The notes: generated from the sequence alone by a model not told the origin. Positions 7,833 through 15,515 are shown, counted from the stretch's first letter. The stretch is DNA of 64,000 bases from Proteocatella sphenisci DSM 23131 (GCF_000423525.1 NZ_AUID01000015.1:1-64000), one strand, 5' to 3'. Made by a program: numbers and translations.

Positions 7833-8924
7833 GTGAAAACTCAGAAAAAATATAATATAAAGCGGGTTGTACTTATTTTATCTGGAGTTATTATAGCCTC
7901 TGCAGGTATTTTTGCAGTAGTTTCAGAGTTCATGAATTCCGAAAAAATAAGCATTGAGACACCAGTTGCAGATTACAGATCCGATATGAATGTTAGTTAT
8001 AATGTCATTCCCAAAGCAAATATGCTTTACGGGGAAGGAATTCTTAACGAGGGACTTACCTATATTACAGAATTTGTAAATCAGGTGGATTCAAATTTTG
8101 AATATAAGGTTTCTGGAGATTCTACTATGAAAGTAAACGGATATTATAGCGTAAATGTAGTGTTTACAGGTTACGTGGATTCTGAAGGAGAAGGAGCAAA
8201 CGTATGGAGCAAGCAAAAAGAGATTGTTCCAAAGACAGAATTCAACCTTAATGCTACAGGAGATGTGCTAAAACAGAGAGTGAGAATGGATGTAGATGAT
8301 TATAACAGCTTTGTAAAAACTGTTATTGAAGCCAGCAGTATAAAAGTTCCAGTTAAGGCCACTGTAACTATGGCAGGTGAAGCTACAATAAAAAATTCAA
8401 ATGGAGAGACAATAGAACCCATATCGGGCTCACTTGTGATACCTCTTGACAAATCATATTTTAATATAGAAAAAACAGGAGTGGGGTCCAAAGAAGGCAA
8501 TATTTTTAAAGTTGAAGAAATACAAGCACCGTTGAATCTTTTAAAAATTTCAGTGTCAGCAATACTGTTAATGGCAGGGATTATAATTCTAGCTTATGGA
8601 TCAATGTCAAAACCTTTGGACAATGAAGGAATTAGATTCAAGGATATAAAAAAAATGTTATCAAGCTATGGAAGCCGATCAGCTGCAGTAGGTAAAATAT
8701 CCACCGAAAAAATGGATAGTATTTATGAAATAAAACTTATGGAAGACATAGTAAAAGTAGCTGATGAACTTGGAAAGCCCATTCTTTATGAATATAGAGA
8801 TAATATAAAAGATATAGAATATTTTTGTGTAATAGATGGAAGTACCATGTACAGGTATAATATAGAAGTTGATGAAGGGGAAAGTGTAAATGCAAGTTTG
8901 AGATATGCAAGGATAGAAATATGA
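7833..8924 (+). CDS. DUF5305 membrane protein
   Basis: A 363-residue protein with a short cytoplasmic N-terminus, a membrane segment at about 10-30, an extracellular beta-rich region of about 220 residues, a second membrane segment (LLKISVSAILLMAGIIILAYG), and a cytoplasmic tail of about 100 residues. The layout, with MLYGEG...NFEYKVSG...YSVNVVF and WSKQKEIVPKTEF, fits DUF5305. That family often neighbours SipW-type signal peptidases in Clostridia and archaea. The GTG at 7833 is chosen because GGGAGG lies just upstream; the earlier ATG at 7800 and TTG at 7782 lack ribosome sites and fall near or in a hairpin. The biochemical role is unknown; a membrane scaffold or assembly factor for matrix proteins is a guess. 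Confidence 0.75.
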   Translation: MKTQKKYNIKRVVLILSGVIIASAGIFAVVSEFMNSEKISIETPVADYRSDMNVSYNVIPKANMLYGEGILNEGLTYITEFVNQVDSNFEYKVSGDSTMKVNGYYSVNVVFTGYVDSEGEGANVWSKQKEIVPKTEFNLNATGDVLKQRVRMDVDDYNSFVKTVIEASSIKVPVKATVTMAGEATIKNSNGETIEPISGSLVIPLDKSYFNIEKTGVGSKEGNIFKVEEIQAPLNLLKISVSAILLMAGIIILAYGSMSKPLDNEGIRFKDIKKMLSSYGSRSAAVGKISTEKMDSIYEIKLMEDIVKVADELGKPILYEYRDNIKDIEYFCVIDGSTMYRYNIEVDEGESVNASLRYARIEI

Positions 8925-8954
8925 TTGATTAAAACCTTTAGAAAGGAGGTTTTT

Positions 8955-9848
8955 ATGAAGAAAATTAAGGGGATTTTTGGAATTCTGCTTATGATTACAG
9001 GGATGTTGGGGACCGGTTATGCTTACTGGATGGATGATCTCCAGGTATATGCTACTGTAGCGACTGGTAATTTTGATGTAGAATACTGCGAAGAACATAC
9101 CGAAGGAGAGATTTATGGAGTTGCATCGCTGGAAGTTGATATAGAAGATGGAAAAGCGGAAATAATGGTAGACAAGCTTGCTCCAGGGTGCGATCTTACT
9201 GCAACTCTTTGTTTCAAAAATACAGGTACTGTAAATGCAATATTGAGCGAAATACGTATAGAAAATATGGAATATACGGATGAGTACGATATAGTCCAGT
9301 ATAGAGCTGAGATAGGCGAGAATATAATATCGGGTGAGAACCTTGTTGCTTTTAAAGAAGAACTGGAAAATCTCATAGATATGTTAAAACTGAATAGAGA
9401 AGAATGTAAGAGCCTTGAAATTACAGCATTCATACCATATGATGAAGAACAATACCAAAAAGGACAAAAGCAGAATTGTAAATTTGAAATAATATTTGAC
9501 TGGAGACAAGATATAGCTAAATACGGAAGTACTTCAGAACCAGCTGTAACAGAACCAGCTGTAACAGAACCAGCTGTAACAGAACCAGCTGTAACAGAAC
9601 CAGCTGTAACAGTTGTTCCAGGGATCAACAAGCCTGATGGCTCAAAAGTTACTGATGGAGAAAAATACAATAAGGTAGAATTTTCAGGACCAGGTATTTC
9701 ATCAGGAGGTTCTGGCGGAGGCGGAGTAGCAATTAAAAAAACTCAAAACAAGTTTGATTTTAAAGACTTAGAATATTTTTTCAAGTATCTGAAAAAGCAG
9801 TTTGGTATAGAATTTATCCAGGAAATGACAGGGAAAGCTAAGTATTAA
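8955..9848 (+). CDS. TasA-like protein with SipW-type signal, EPAVT repeats and Gly-rich linker
   Basis: A 297-residue protein. The N-terminus GILLMITGMLGTGYAYWMDD is nearly the same as that of the protein at 6941, and VYATVATGNFDVEY gives the same TasA-type start of the mature protein. DKLAPGCDLTATLCFKNTGTVNAIL matches the L-x-P-G...F-x-N-x-G motif. Residues about 195-220 are five EPAVT units, then a Gly/Ser segment (SSGGSGGGG) and a Lys-rich helical C-terminus ending in GKAKY. The ATG at 8955 follows AAAGGAGG by 6 bases; an in-frame TTG at 8925 is rejected. It is the last gene of the operon, with a terminator at 9879-9911. It is probably a second fibre subunit or cap (inference). Confidence 0.72.
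   Translation: MKKIKGIFGILLMITGMLGTGYAYWMDDLQVYATVATGNFDVEYCEEHTEGEIYGVASLEVDIEDGKAEIMVDKLAPGCDLTATLCFKNTGTVNAILSEIRIENMEYTDEYDIVQYRAEIGENIISGENLVAFKEELENLIDMLKLNREECKSLEITAFIPYDEEQYQKGQKQNCKFEIIFDWRQDIAKYGSTSEPAVTEPAVTEPAVTEPAVTEPAVTVVPGINKPDGSKVTDGEKYNKVEFSGPGISSGGSGGGGVAIKKTQNKFDFKDLEYFFKYLKKQFGIEFIQEMTGKAKY
9537..9611 (+). repeat. Five perfect 15-bp tandem repeats (EPAVT)
   Basis: The unit gaaccagctgtaaca is repeated five times without a mismatch in the gene at 8955. Perfect identity implies recent expansion or ongoing slippage; changes keep the reading frame. Confidence 0.95.
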
Positions 9849-9878
9849 GGTGATTAAAATAATATTGGTAACAAATAG

Positions 9879-9911
9879 AGGAACTTCGCTATAAGCGGTT
9901 CCTTTATTTTA
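9879..9911 (+). terminator. Terminator of the SipW/TasA-like operon
   Basis: AGGAAC (9879-9884) pairs with GTTCCT, and an inner CGCT/AGCG stem closes a 3-base loop. The following sequence, ttattttat, is T-rich. Confidence 0.75.
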
Positions 9912-10100
9912 TATCTCATATGTGGCTAAAAACTTACTTTAATGCCACATTGCTAAAAGAGTATACCTTGTGCCATAGGGTATATTAAGTTAAAGGATAT
10001 ATTAAATTTTAATTGTTATATTGAAGGGGGATGATGCCTATTAAATTAGATTTGAGGATTGCAGGTATAACCTTTAATCTAAGCTTACTGTTAACTAAGT
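9912..10100 (+). other. Structured leader of unknown type upstream of class II aptamers
   Basis: Three hairpins can be drawn: ATGTGGC (9920-9926) with GCCACAT (9944-9950); 9961-9967 with 9979-9985; and a longer one from TTAGATT (10046-10052) with AATCTAA (10076-10082), extended by GAGG/CCTT. No coding potential or known RNA family is recognised. The adhesin promoter must lie here or just upstream, but no convincing -35/-10 pair was found. Confidence 0.4.
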
Positions 10101-10102
10101 TT

Positions 10103-10181
10103 AGAAAGGAAGCAATGAAGCACATCCGTTTCACCTGGGCACCTAGGGATGTGTGGAGCCAGTAGTGCAACCGACCTTTCT
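10103..10181 (+). promoter_or_regulatory. Class II cyclic di-GMP riboswitch aptamer 1
   Basis: The aptamer has a perfect P1, AGAAAGG (10103-10109) with CCTTTCT (10175-10181). The GGAAGCAATGAAG motif is followed by P2, CACATCC (10121-10127) with GGATGTG (10147-10153). The loop carries CTGGGCAC, and the strongly conserved 3' block GGAGCCAGTAGTGCAACCGA follows. These match the class II c-di-GMP riboswitch consensus known from Clostridioides difficile. No terminator lies between it and the second aptamer. Confidence 0.9.
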
Positions 10182-10198
10182 CGGATACTCTATCATTT

Positions 10199-10295
10199 GG
10201 AGAGGAAGCTATGAAGTGTATTTTTAATCTGGGCACTTACGAAATACATGGAGCTAGTAGTGCAACCGAACTTTTTAAATTAATAGTTTAAAAAG
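10199..10295 (+). promoter_or_regulatory. Class II cyclic di-GMP riboswitch aptamer 2 with SD-hiding hairpin
   Basis: The second aptamer has GGAAGCTATGAAG, P2 TGTATTT (10217-10223) with AAATACA (10242-10248), CTGGGCAC in the loop, and GGAGCTAGTAGTGCAACCGA. P1 is weak: GAGAGG (10200-10205) with CTTTTT (10271-10276), including G-U pairs. The same CTTTTTAAA (10271-10279) pairs perfectly with TTTAAAAAG (10287-10295), covering the start of the adhesin's AAAAGGGG ribosome site. Ligand-stabilised P1 would free the ribosome site, so a translational ON switch is predicted (inference). Confidence 0.88.
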
Positions 10296-10301
10296 GGGAT
10301 A

Positions 10302-13300
10302 ATGAAGATGAGAAAAATCACGAGAAGAAAAAGATTGTTATCATTATTTACAATGGTAATCCTTCTTACATCAACTGCATGGACTTCATTTGCATATGCA
10401 GACAGTGAAGGAATAGACCAAGGAGTTCCAAATCAACTTGTTCAGGAACTTTCTTCTGAAGAAGCCCCAATAATGCCAGCTGAAGAAACACCAGAATTAT
10501 ATTCTGAAGAAAATATTGAGCAGGTTGTGGGAGACGGAACTCAAGAAGAGGTAATTGAAGAAGAGGTAATTGAAGAAGAGGTAATTGAAGAAGAAGTAAT
10601 TGAAGAAGAGGTAATTGAAGAAGAGGTAATTGAAGAAGAACTAATCGAAGAAGAAGTAATTGAAGAAGAGGTAATTGAAGAAGAGGTAATTGAAGAAGAA
10701 GTAATTGAAGAAGAGGTAATTGAAGAAGAGGTAATTGAAGAAGAACTAATCGAAGAAGAACTACAATTAGGAGCGAATCCTCTGATTCCTCTTGCGGCAC
10801 CATATTCTTGGTTACCTGTTGTTAAAAAACAGATAACAGTTAGAAAAGTATGGACAGATGGAAAAAACGTTATTAAGGATAAGGATACAAAAGATTTTCC
10901 TGAAGTTACAGTAGAAATTGATTTCACTGATAAAAAAGTCAAAGACATATCATTGAAACTTAATAGCAAAAACGGTTGGAAAGCTGAAGTTAAAGATATT
11001 GACTTAAGGCTTGTATATACAGTTAAAGAAAAAACGGTGAAACCGCCTAAAGGCTACACACTCAAAGAGACTGTAATAACTGAAGAATGTAATTCACCTG
11101 ACCAAGCTCGATTTGATTATCAAGAGGGCAATGACAAAAATAAATGTAAAGACATCGAATGTATATATACAGTTATAAATACAGTAATTCCAGTCAATCA
11201 AAAGCAAGACAAAAAGATTACTGTAAAAAAAGTATGGACAGATGGAAAGAATGTTATTGAAGATACAAGCGGTTTCCCTGAAGTTACAGTAAAAATTGAT
11301 TTTACTGATAAAAAAGTTAAAGATGTGTTCTTAAAACTTAACGAGGGAAACAAATGGACAAAAACGGTGGACGATATTGATTCAAAACTTAAATACACTG
11401 TTACAGAAGAACCTTTAAGTATACCTAATGGATATACACTAAAAGAGACTGTAATAACCGAAGAATGTAATTCACCTGACCGAGCTCGCGTTGATTATCA
11501 AGAGGGCAATGACAAAAACAAATGTGAAGACCTAGAATGTCTATACACAGTTACAAATACGGTTATAGAGATAGAGCATGATAAAGATCCAATAAAAATT
11601 GTAAACTTTGAGAAGATATGGGAAGATGAAGAGGGAAATGTAATAGAAGCTAAAGATACTTCAAATTTCCCAACAGTCAAAATCAAAATATACCAACCAG
11701 CGGATAAAAATGCTCCTTGGGGTAGCTCAATCCAAACACTTGAACTTAAATCTAAACATGGATGGAAAGCTAGCTCAAATCCTCTTGACGTAGGTGAAAA
11801 TACACACAGATTTTTAGAATTTAAAGAAAGTAGTGTTGGTATCCCTGAGGGATATATGATAGCTGCTGACTATAAAATTGACAAAATATCTGAAAAAACA
11901 CGTGAAGAAGACTTTTACAATTTAGACTATAAAATCATGGTAACACGTTGTTATTACACAGTTACCAATAGAATTGTACCGATTCCTACAGAAGGAAAGG
12001 AAAGCATCATAGTAACAAAGGTATGGAAAGACGGAGAAACTGTTATCGAAAACACAGTTGATTTCCCAGAAGTTAAAGTTAAAATTGATTTTACAGACGA
12101 AACAGTAACAGATATAGAATTGATGTTAAACCATGGCAACGACTGGAGTCAAACAACAGCTGAGAAAATCGATGTAAATCTTGAATACAATTTAACTGAA
12201 GAAGATGTTACAGGTCTTCCAGATGGCTATGAAATAGCAGGAACTTATAAAGTTAATAAAAACACGCCTTATTCATGGACAGTTGAAAACACAGTTAAAA
12301 AAGAAGCTGAGGCGACAGGCACAATCCAAGGTTATAAATTCAACGACCTTGACAGAGATGGTGCATGGGATGAAGGCGAAGCAGGACTAGAGGGCTGGAC
12401 AATAACACTTTGGAAATACCTTGGTGATATGGATGAAAGCGGAAATCTTTCAGTTGCAGATGTTGAAAATATGGGAACTGCATTAACAGATGTAAACGGA
12501 ATGTATCAGTTTATAAATCTTGAAGATGGAGCAACTTATTATCTGTCTGAAAATATCACATCAATGTCTTATTGGTATCAGACATATCCAGTTACTGGAC
12601 CAGAGCTTGCAGGTACAGGTAAAATGAATATTGTTGAATCTGTTAAAAATGGTGACGAGATTACTAATGTAAACTTTGGTAACTATTATGACAAACCAGG
12701 CGATGGCGGCGGAGGTAACGAAAATCCTGGCGAAAAAGGCACAATCCAAGGTTATAAATTCAACGACCTTGACAGAGATGGTGCATGGGACGAAGGCGAA
12801 GCAGGACTAGAGGGCTGGACAATAACACTTTGGAAATACCTTGGTGATATGGATGAAAGCGGAAATCTTTCAGTTGCAGATGTTGAAAATATGGGAACTG
12901 CATTAACAGATGTAAACGGAATGTATCAGTTTATAAATCTTGAAGATGGAGCAACCTATTATCTGTCTGAAAATATCGCATCAATGTCTTATTGGTATCA
13001 GACATATCCAGTTACTGGACCAGAGCTTGCAGGTACAGGAAGACTGAATGTTGTAGAACTTATCGAAGCTGGCGCAATCGTTTCAGATGTAAACTTTGGT
13101 AACTATTATGACAAACCAGGCGATGGCGGTAACGAAAACCCTGACACACCTGACACTCCAAGTGGAAATAGCGGCGGCGGTGGTGGTGGTACTACTGTTA
13201 GAATAACTCCTGGTGGAGGAACTTCAAATCCTATTGCTATAGAAGCATTTGGCCCAGGTGAAGAAGAGTTTATTACTTTAGATATGCCAGTATTTTCATC

Positions 13301-13469
13301 AGTGGAAGAACCAGAAGAAATAGCTACAGAAGCTTTTCTTGAGCAGGCAGTGATGTCAGCAGGTCCTGATGATAATCCACAGACTTCGGATGCTGGATTT
13401 GCAATGCAGATGCAGATGCTTGGACTTTCTTTGGCAGCTATGTTTGTATTAAGAAGAAAAATTAAATAA
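10302..13469 (+). CDS. Large Cna-B/SdrD-B adhesin with NPQTS sorting signal
   Basis: A 1055-residue surface protein. In order: a Sec signal (about 1-34, ending SFAYADSEG); 14 EEVIE/EELIE repeats (82-151); four Cna-B-like domains (about 174-290, 300-425, 428-560, 565-668), each with the K-V-W-x-D-G start and T-V-x-N-T end; two almost identical SdrD-B-like domains (from about 673 and 813) with GYKFNDLDRDGAWDEGEAG calcium-type loops and DMDESGNLSVAD loops; a Gly-rich linker; and the sorting signal NPQTSDAG at 1025 with a hydrophobic helix and RRKIK tail. ATGs at 10302 and 10308 are both possible; the second has better ribosome-site spacing. Expression should be governed by the tandem class II c-di-GMP aptamers. 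The convergent class B sortase is its likely anchoring enzyme. Confidence 0.9.
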   Translation: MKMRKITRRKRLLSLFTMVILLTSTAWTSFAYADSEGIDQGVPNQLVQELSSEEAPIMPAEETPELYSEENIEQVVGDGTQEEVIEEEVIEEEVIEEEVIEEEVIEEEVIEEELIEEEVIEEEVIEEEVIEEEVIEEEVIEEEVIEEELIEEELQLGANPLIPLAAPYSWLPVVKKQITVRKVWTDGKNVIKDKDTKDFPEVTVEIDFTDKKVKDISLKLNSKNGWKAEVKDIDLRLVYTVKEKTVKPPKGYTLKETVITEECNSPDQARFDYQEGNDKNKCKDIECIYTVINTVIPVNQKQDKKITVKKVWTDGKNVIEDTSGFPEVTVKIDFTDKKVKDVFLKLNEGNKWTKTVDDIDSKLKYTVTEEPLSIPNGYTLKETVITEECNSPDRARVDYQEGNDKNKCEDLECLYTVTNTVIEIEHDKDPIKIVNFEKIWEDEEGNVIEAKDTSNFPTVKIKIYQPADKNAPWGSSIQTLELKSKHGWKASSNPLDVGENTHRFLEFKESSVGIPEGYMIAADYKIDKISEKTREEDFYNLDYKIMVTRCYYTVTNRIVPIPTEGKESIIVTKVWKDGETVIENTVDFPEVKVKIDFTDETVTDIELMLNHGNDWSQTTAEKIDVNLEYNLTEEDVTGLPDGYEIAGTYKVNKNTPYSWTVENTVKKEAEATGTIQGYKFNDLDRDGAWDEGEAGLEGWTITLWKYLGDMDESGNLSVADVENMGTALTDVNGMYQFINLEDGATYYLSENITSMSYWYQTYPVTGPELAGTGKMNIVESVKNGDEITNVNFGNYYDKPGDGGGGNENPGEKGTIQGYKFNDLDRDGAWDEGEAGLEGWTITLWKYLGDMDESGNLSVADVENMGTALTDVNGMYQFINLEDGATYYLSENIASMSYWYQTYPVTGPELAGTGRLNVVELIEAGAIVSDVNFGNYYDKPGDGGNENPDTPDTPSGNSGGGGGGTTVRITPGGGTSNPIAIEAFGPGEEEFITLDMPVFSSVEEPEEIATEAFLEQAVMSAGPDDNPQTSDAGFAMQMQMLGLSLAAMFVLRRKIK
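10545..10754 (+). repeat. Fourteen 15-bp repeats (EEVIE/EELIE) in two 105-bp blocks
   Basis: Unit gaagaggtaattgaa and variants. Units 1-7 and 8-14 each consist of six V-type units and one L-type unit (gaagaactaatcgaa). The two 105-bp blocks differ at one base, showing a block duplication on top of unit-level repetition. Confidence 0.95.
12318..13130 (+). repeat. Two 420-bp-spaced near-identical SdrD-B modules
   Basis: The sequence from 12318 repeats from 12738. About 290 bases show only three or four substitutions (for example in GGGATGAAGG/GGGACGAAGG), then a short diverged stretch, then a shared stretch ending GACAAACCAGGCGATGGCGG. This is a recent in-frame domain duplication and could recombine. 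Confidence 0.93.
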
Positions 13470-13481
13470 TAATTTATAATG

Positions 13482-13525
13482 AAAAACATCAGGCTCCTCA
13501 TTTAAATGAGAAGTCTGATGTTTTC
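13482..13525. terminator. Bidirectional terminator between adhesin and sortase
   Basis: AAAACATCAG (13483-13492) pairs with CTGATGTTTT (13515-13524), with an inner CTCATTT/AAATGAG stem. Flanking A and T runs suit both converging genes. Confidence 0.85.
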
Positions 13526-13555
13526 GTGTTAATAGGGTATTGATTTGAAATTAAT

Positions 13556-14368
13556 TTAGAATTCGGTTATAGAAGTCAGTACCGCATGAAGTGCAATACG
13601 GGAATCTTTGAAAGTATAAGCACAGGTAGAAAGTGTTATTATCTTGCTTTTGTCACTGAGGATGACGTCTGATTGAATAAGTGATTTTTCTTTGAATTCT
13701 GTGAGTTTTGATTCAAAGCTAAGCTTGTCAAAATCAGGGGACCTGTAATCATAATCTTTTTGGGTCTCATATATAGAAAAAACTGTATACTCCAAAATGC
13801 GATTATCAAGGGTTATGATAATTTTATTATGATCTTTATAGAAATTCTTATCCATGAAGAGGGATACATCGTAGAACATGGAGCCGTCTCTCATATTGTG
13901 TCCATAAATGACTGTATTTTGATTATCAAAATCAGGTGAATTCCTATAATCGGCAAATATACTTCCGGTTATATTATACTGGCGGTTGAAAGTCCTTCTA
14001 AGGTAGTATGAGTTTGTATCTGATTGCATTACTGGATAGTCTATTCCTGTTCCGGGGATTTCTATCCATGCTATGGTATCTGGATTTTTACTCTTAAGTT
14101 CTTTTAGCATCTGTGGTTTTTCTGATATATTCAAATTTATTGTTTTGACGTTTGTATCTTTGTCATCAATTGCTGCTTGATTTATATTTTCATCTGAAAT
14201 CTTTGGGGGTGAGGGTTTTTCGTCTTTAAGACTATCCATCATAGTGCGCGCACTGTATCTGCTGTACACATTCATTGCTATGTTAACAGAAAGAAAGATT
14301 GATACTATAAGAAATAATAAGAATAATAATCGAAATATCAATGCCTGCTTTGAATGTTGGCTTTTCAT
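13556..14368 (-). CDS. srtB: Class B sortase
   Basis: A 270-residue membrane-anchored sortase: an N-terminal hydrophobic segment (LIFRLLFLLFLIVSIFLS), a linker to about residue 95, then the catalytic domain beginning NPDTIAWIEIPGTGIDYPVMQ. The class B signature is complete: catalytic His in VIYGHNMRDGSMF, Cys in ITLSTCAY, and Arg in DSRIALHAV. The ATG at 14368 follows GGAGGGGGG; the TTG at 14392 lies upstream of that ribosome site and is rejected. It is convergent with the adhesin gene whose C-terminus bears NPQTS, the NP(Q/K)T(N/S)-type motif handled by class B sortases. It therefore probably anchors that adhesin to peptidoglycan. No riboswitch is visible upstream of it. Confidence 0.9.
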   Translation of the reverse strand: MKSQHSKQALIFRLLFLLFLIVSIFLSVNIAMNVYSRYSARTMMDSLKDEKPSPPKISDENINQAAIDDKDTNVKTINLNISEKPQMLKELKSKNPDTIAWIEIPGTGIDYPVMQSDTNSYYLRRTFNRQYNITGSIFADYRNSPDFDNQNTVIYGHNMRDGSMFYDVSLFMDKNFYKDHNKIIITLDNRILEYTVFSIYETQKDYDYRSPDFDKLSFESKLTEFKEKSLIQSDVILSDKSKIITLSTCAYTFKDSRIALHAVLTSITEF

Positions 14369-14423
14369 AAAAATCCCCCCTCCAAAAATCAAGAATTACA
14401 TAAGATATATATACCCTTTCAAA

Positions 14424-15506
14424 TTAGTGCTTAACATATGAAAACTGGTATATAGTCTTAAATCTGTATTTTTGGTCGGATTTGAGAACCGGACTTGGAA
14501 AATTGCTATGGTTTATACTGTCTGGAAAATACTGGGTTTCAAGGCAGAATCCATGCCTGGGACCATATATGGCACCTGATTTTCCCTTTGTTTTTTCTGA
14601 AATAAAATTTCCTGTATAAAGCTGAACTCCGGGCTTATCTGTATAAACTTTCATAAAAAGTCTGAGTCCAAGTGAATTAGAAGGTGAAAATGCTGTTGCT
14701 GCAAGGGGCAGATTTTGCATATAATCGAAGTCGCCGGTTTTGTCTATTACAAAGTTGTGGTCATAACCATTTCCTTTAATCATCTGAGGGTGGGAGGAAT
14801 GTATTCTTTCGCCTAGTGTATGAAAGCTTGTAAAGTCAAAGGGCGTGCCCTTTACAGAAAGAATTTCTCCAGTTGGGCAAGAAGTAGTGTCTATAGGAGT
14901 ATACTCCGTAGCATTAAGCTGAAGACTCTGGTTTAGAATGTTTCCGCTGTCATGGCCACAAAGATTGAAATAGCTGTGGTTTGTAAAATTAATTATAGTA
15001 TCTTTGTCTGAAGAGGCGCCGTATTCAATAATTAGAGCATTATCTTCAGTGATGGTATAGGTTACTCTTGCCTGGAGGTTTCCCGGATAGCCTTCTTCGC
15101 CGTCGGGACTGACATAAATAAGCGATATGCCGTTTTCTATAAATTCGGCTGTCCAGAGTTTTTTATGAAAGCCGATATTTCCCCCGTGCAGGTGGTTGCC
15201 ATTGTTGTTTGCAGCGAGTTTATATTCTTTTCCATTGAGGCTGAAACAAGCATTTTTTATTCTGTTTGCAAAACGTCCACAGACTCCACCAAAACAAGAT
15301 GAATCGCTCTCATACTGAGCAGCACTGTCAAAACCAAGGACCAGGTCGGTGTGTTCGCCTGTGTATGGATTTTTTATAATAAGAGAGACCACAGTAGCAC
15401 CGTAGTCGCTTATCTTGACTGTAAAGTCTTTACGCGAAAGAGTGTATAAGGTGGTCTCTCTTTTATCACTGAGTCTTCCAAATGACTGTTTTTCTTTTTT
15501 CGTCAT
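14424..15506 (-). CDS. galM: Aldose 1-epimerase (galactose mutarotase)
   Basis: A 360-residue GalM. It converts beta-D-galactose to the alpha anomer used by galactokinase. The family residues are visible: NGNHLHGG (catalytic His), NFTNHSYFNL (second His), and the C-terminal CLETQYFPDS with the catalytic Glu. Length fits the family. It is the last gene of the mgl-gal operon, 9 bases after galT. The start ATG at 15506 has AGGAG upstream. No T-run terminator is obvious between its stop and the sortase start at 14368. Confidence 0.93.
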   Translation of the reverse strand: MTKKEKQSFGRLSDKRETTLYTLSRKDFTVKISDYGATVVSLIIKNPYTGEHTDLVLGFDSAAQYESDSSCFGGVCGRFANRIKNACFSLNGKEYKLAANNNGNHLHGGNIGFHKKLWTAEFIENGISLIYVSPDGEEGYPGNLQARVTYTITEDNALIIEYGASSDKDTIINFTNHSYFNLCGHDSGNILNQSLQLNATEYTPIDTTSCPTGEILSVKGTPFDFTSFHTLGERIHSSHPQMIKGNGYDHNFVIDKTGDFDYMQNLPLAATAFSPSNSLGLRLFMKVYTDKPGVQLYTGNFISEKTKGKSGAIYGPRHGFCLETQYFPDSINHSNFPSPVLKSDQKYRFKTIYQFSYVKH

Positions 15507-15515
15507 GTAGTGCTC

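Noticed and set aside
10009-10236. Minus-strand open frame of 75 codons across the riboswitch region
   Set aside because: It is the shadow of the two class II aptamers; no ribosome site and no protein-like composition.
10366-10969. Long minus-strand open frames opposite the EEVIE repeat
   Set aside because: They arise from the repeat itself (Leu-rich or Ser-Ile-Thr-rich translations) and lack ribosome sites.
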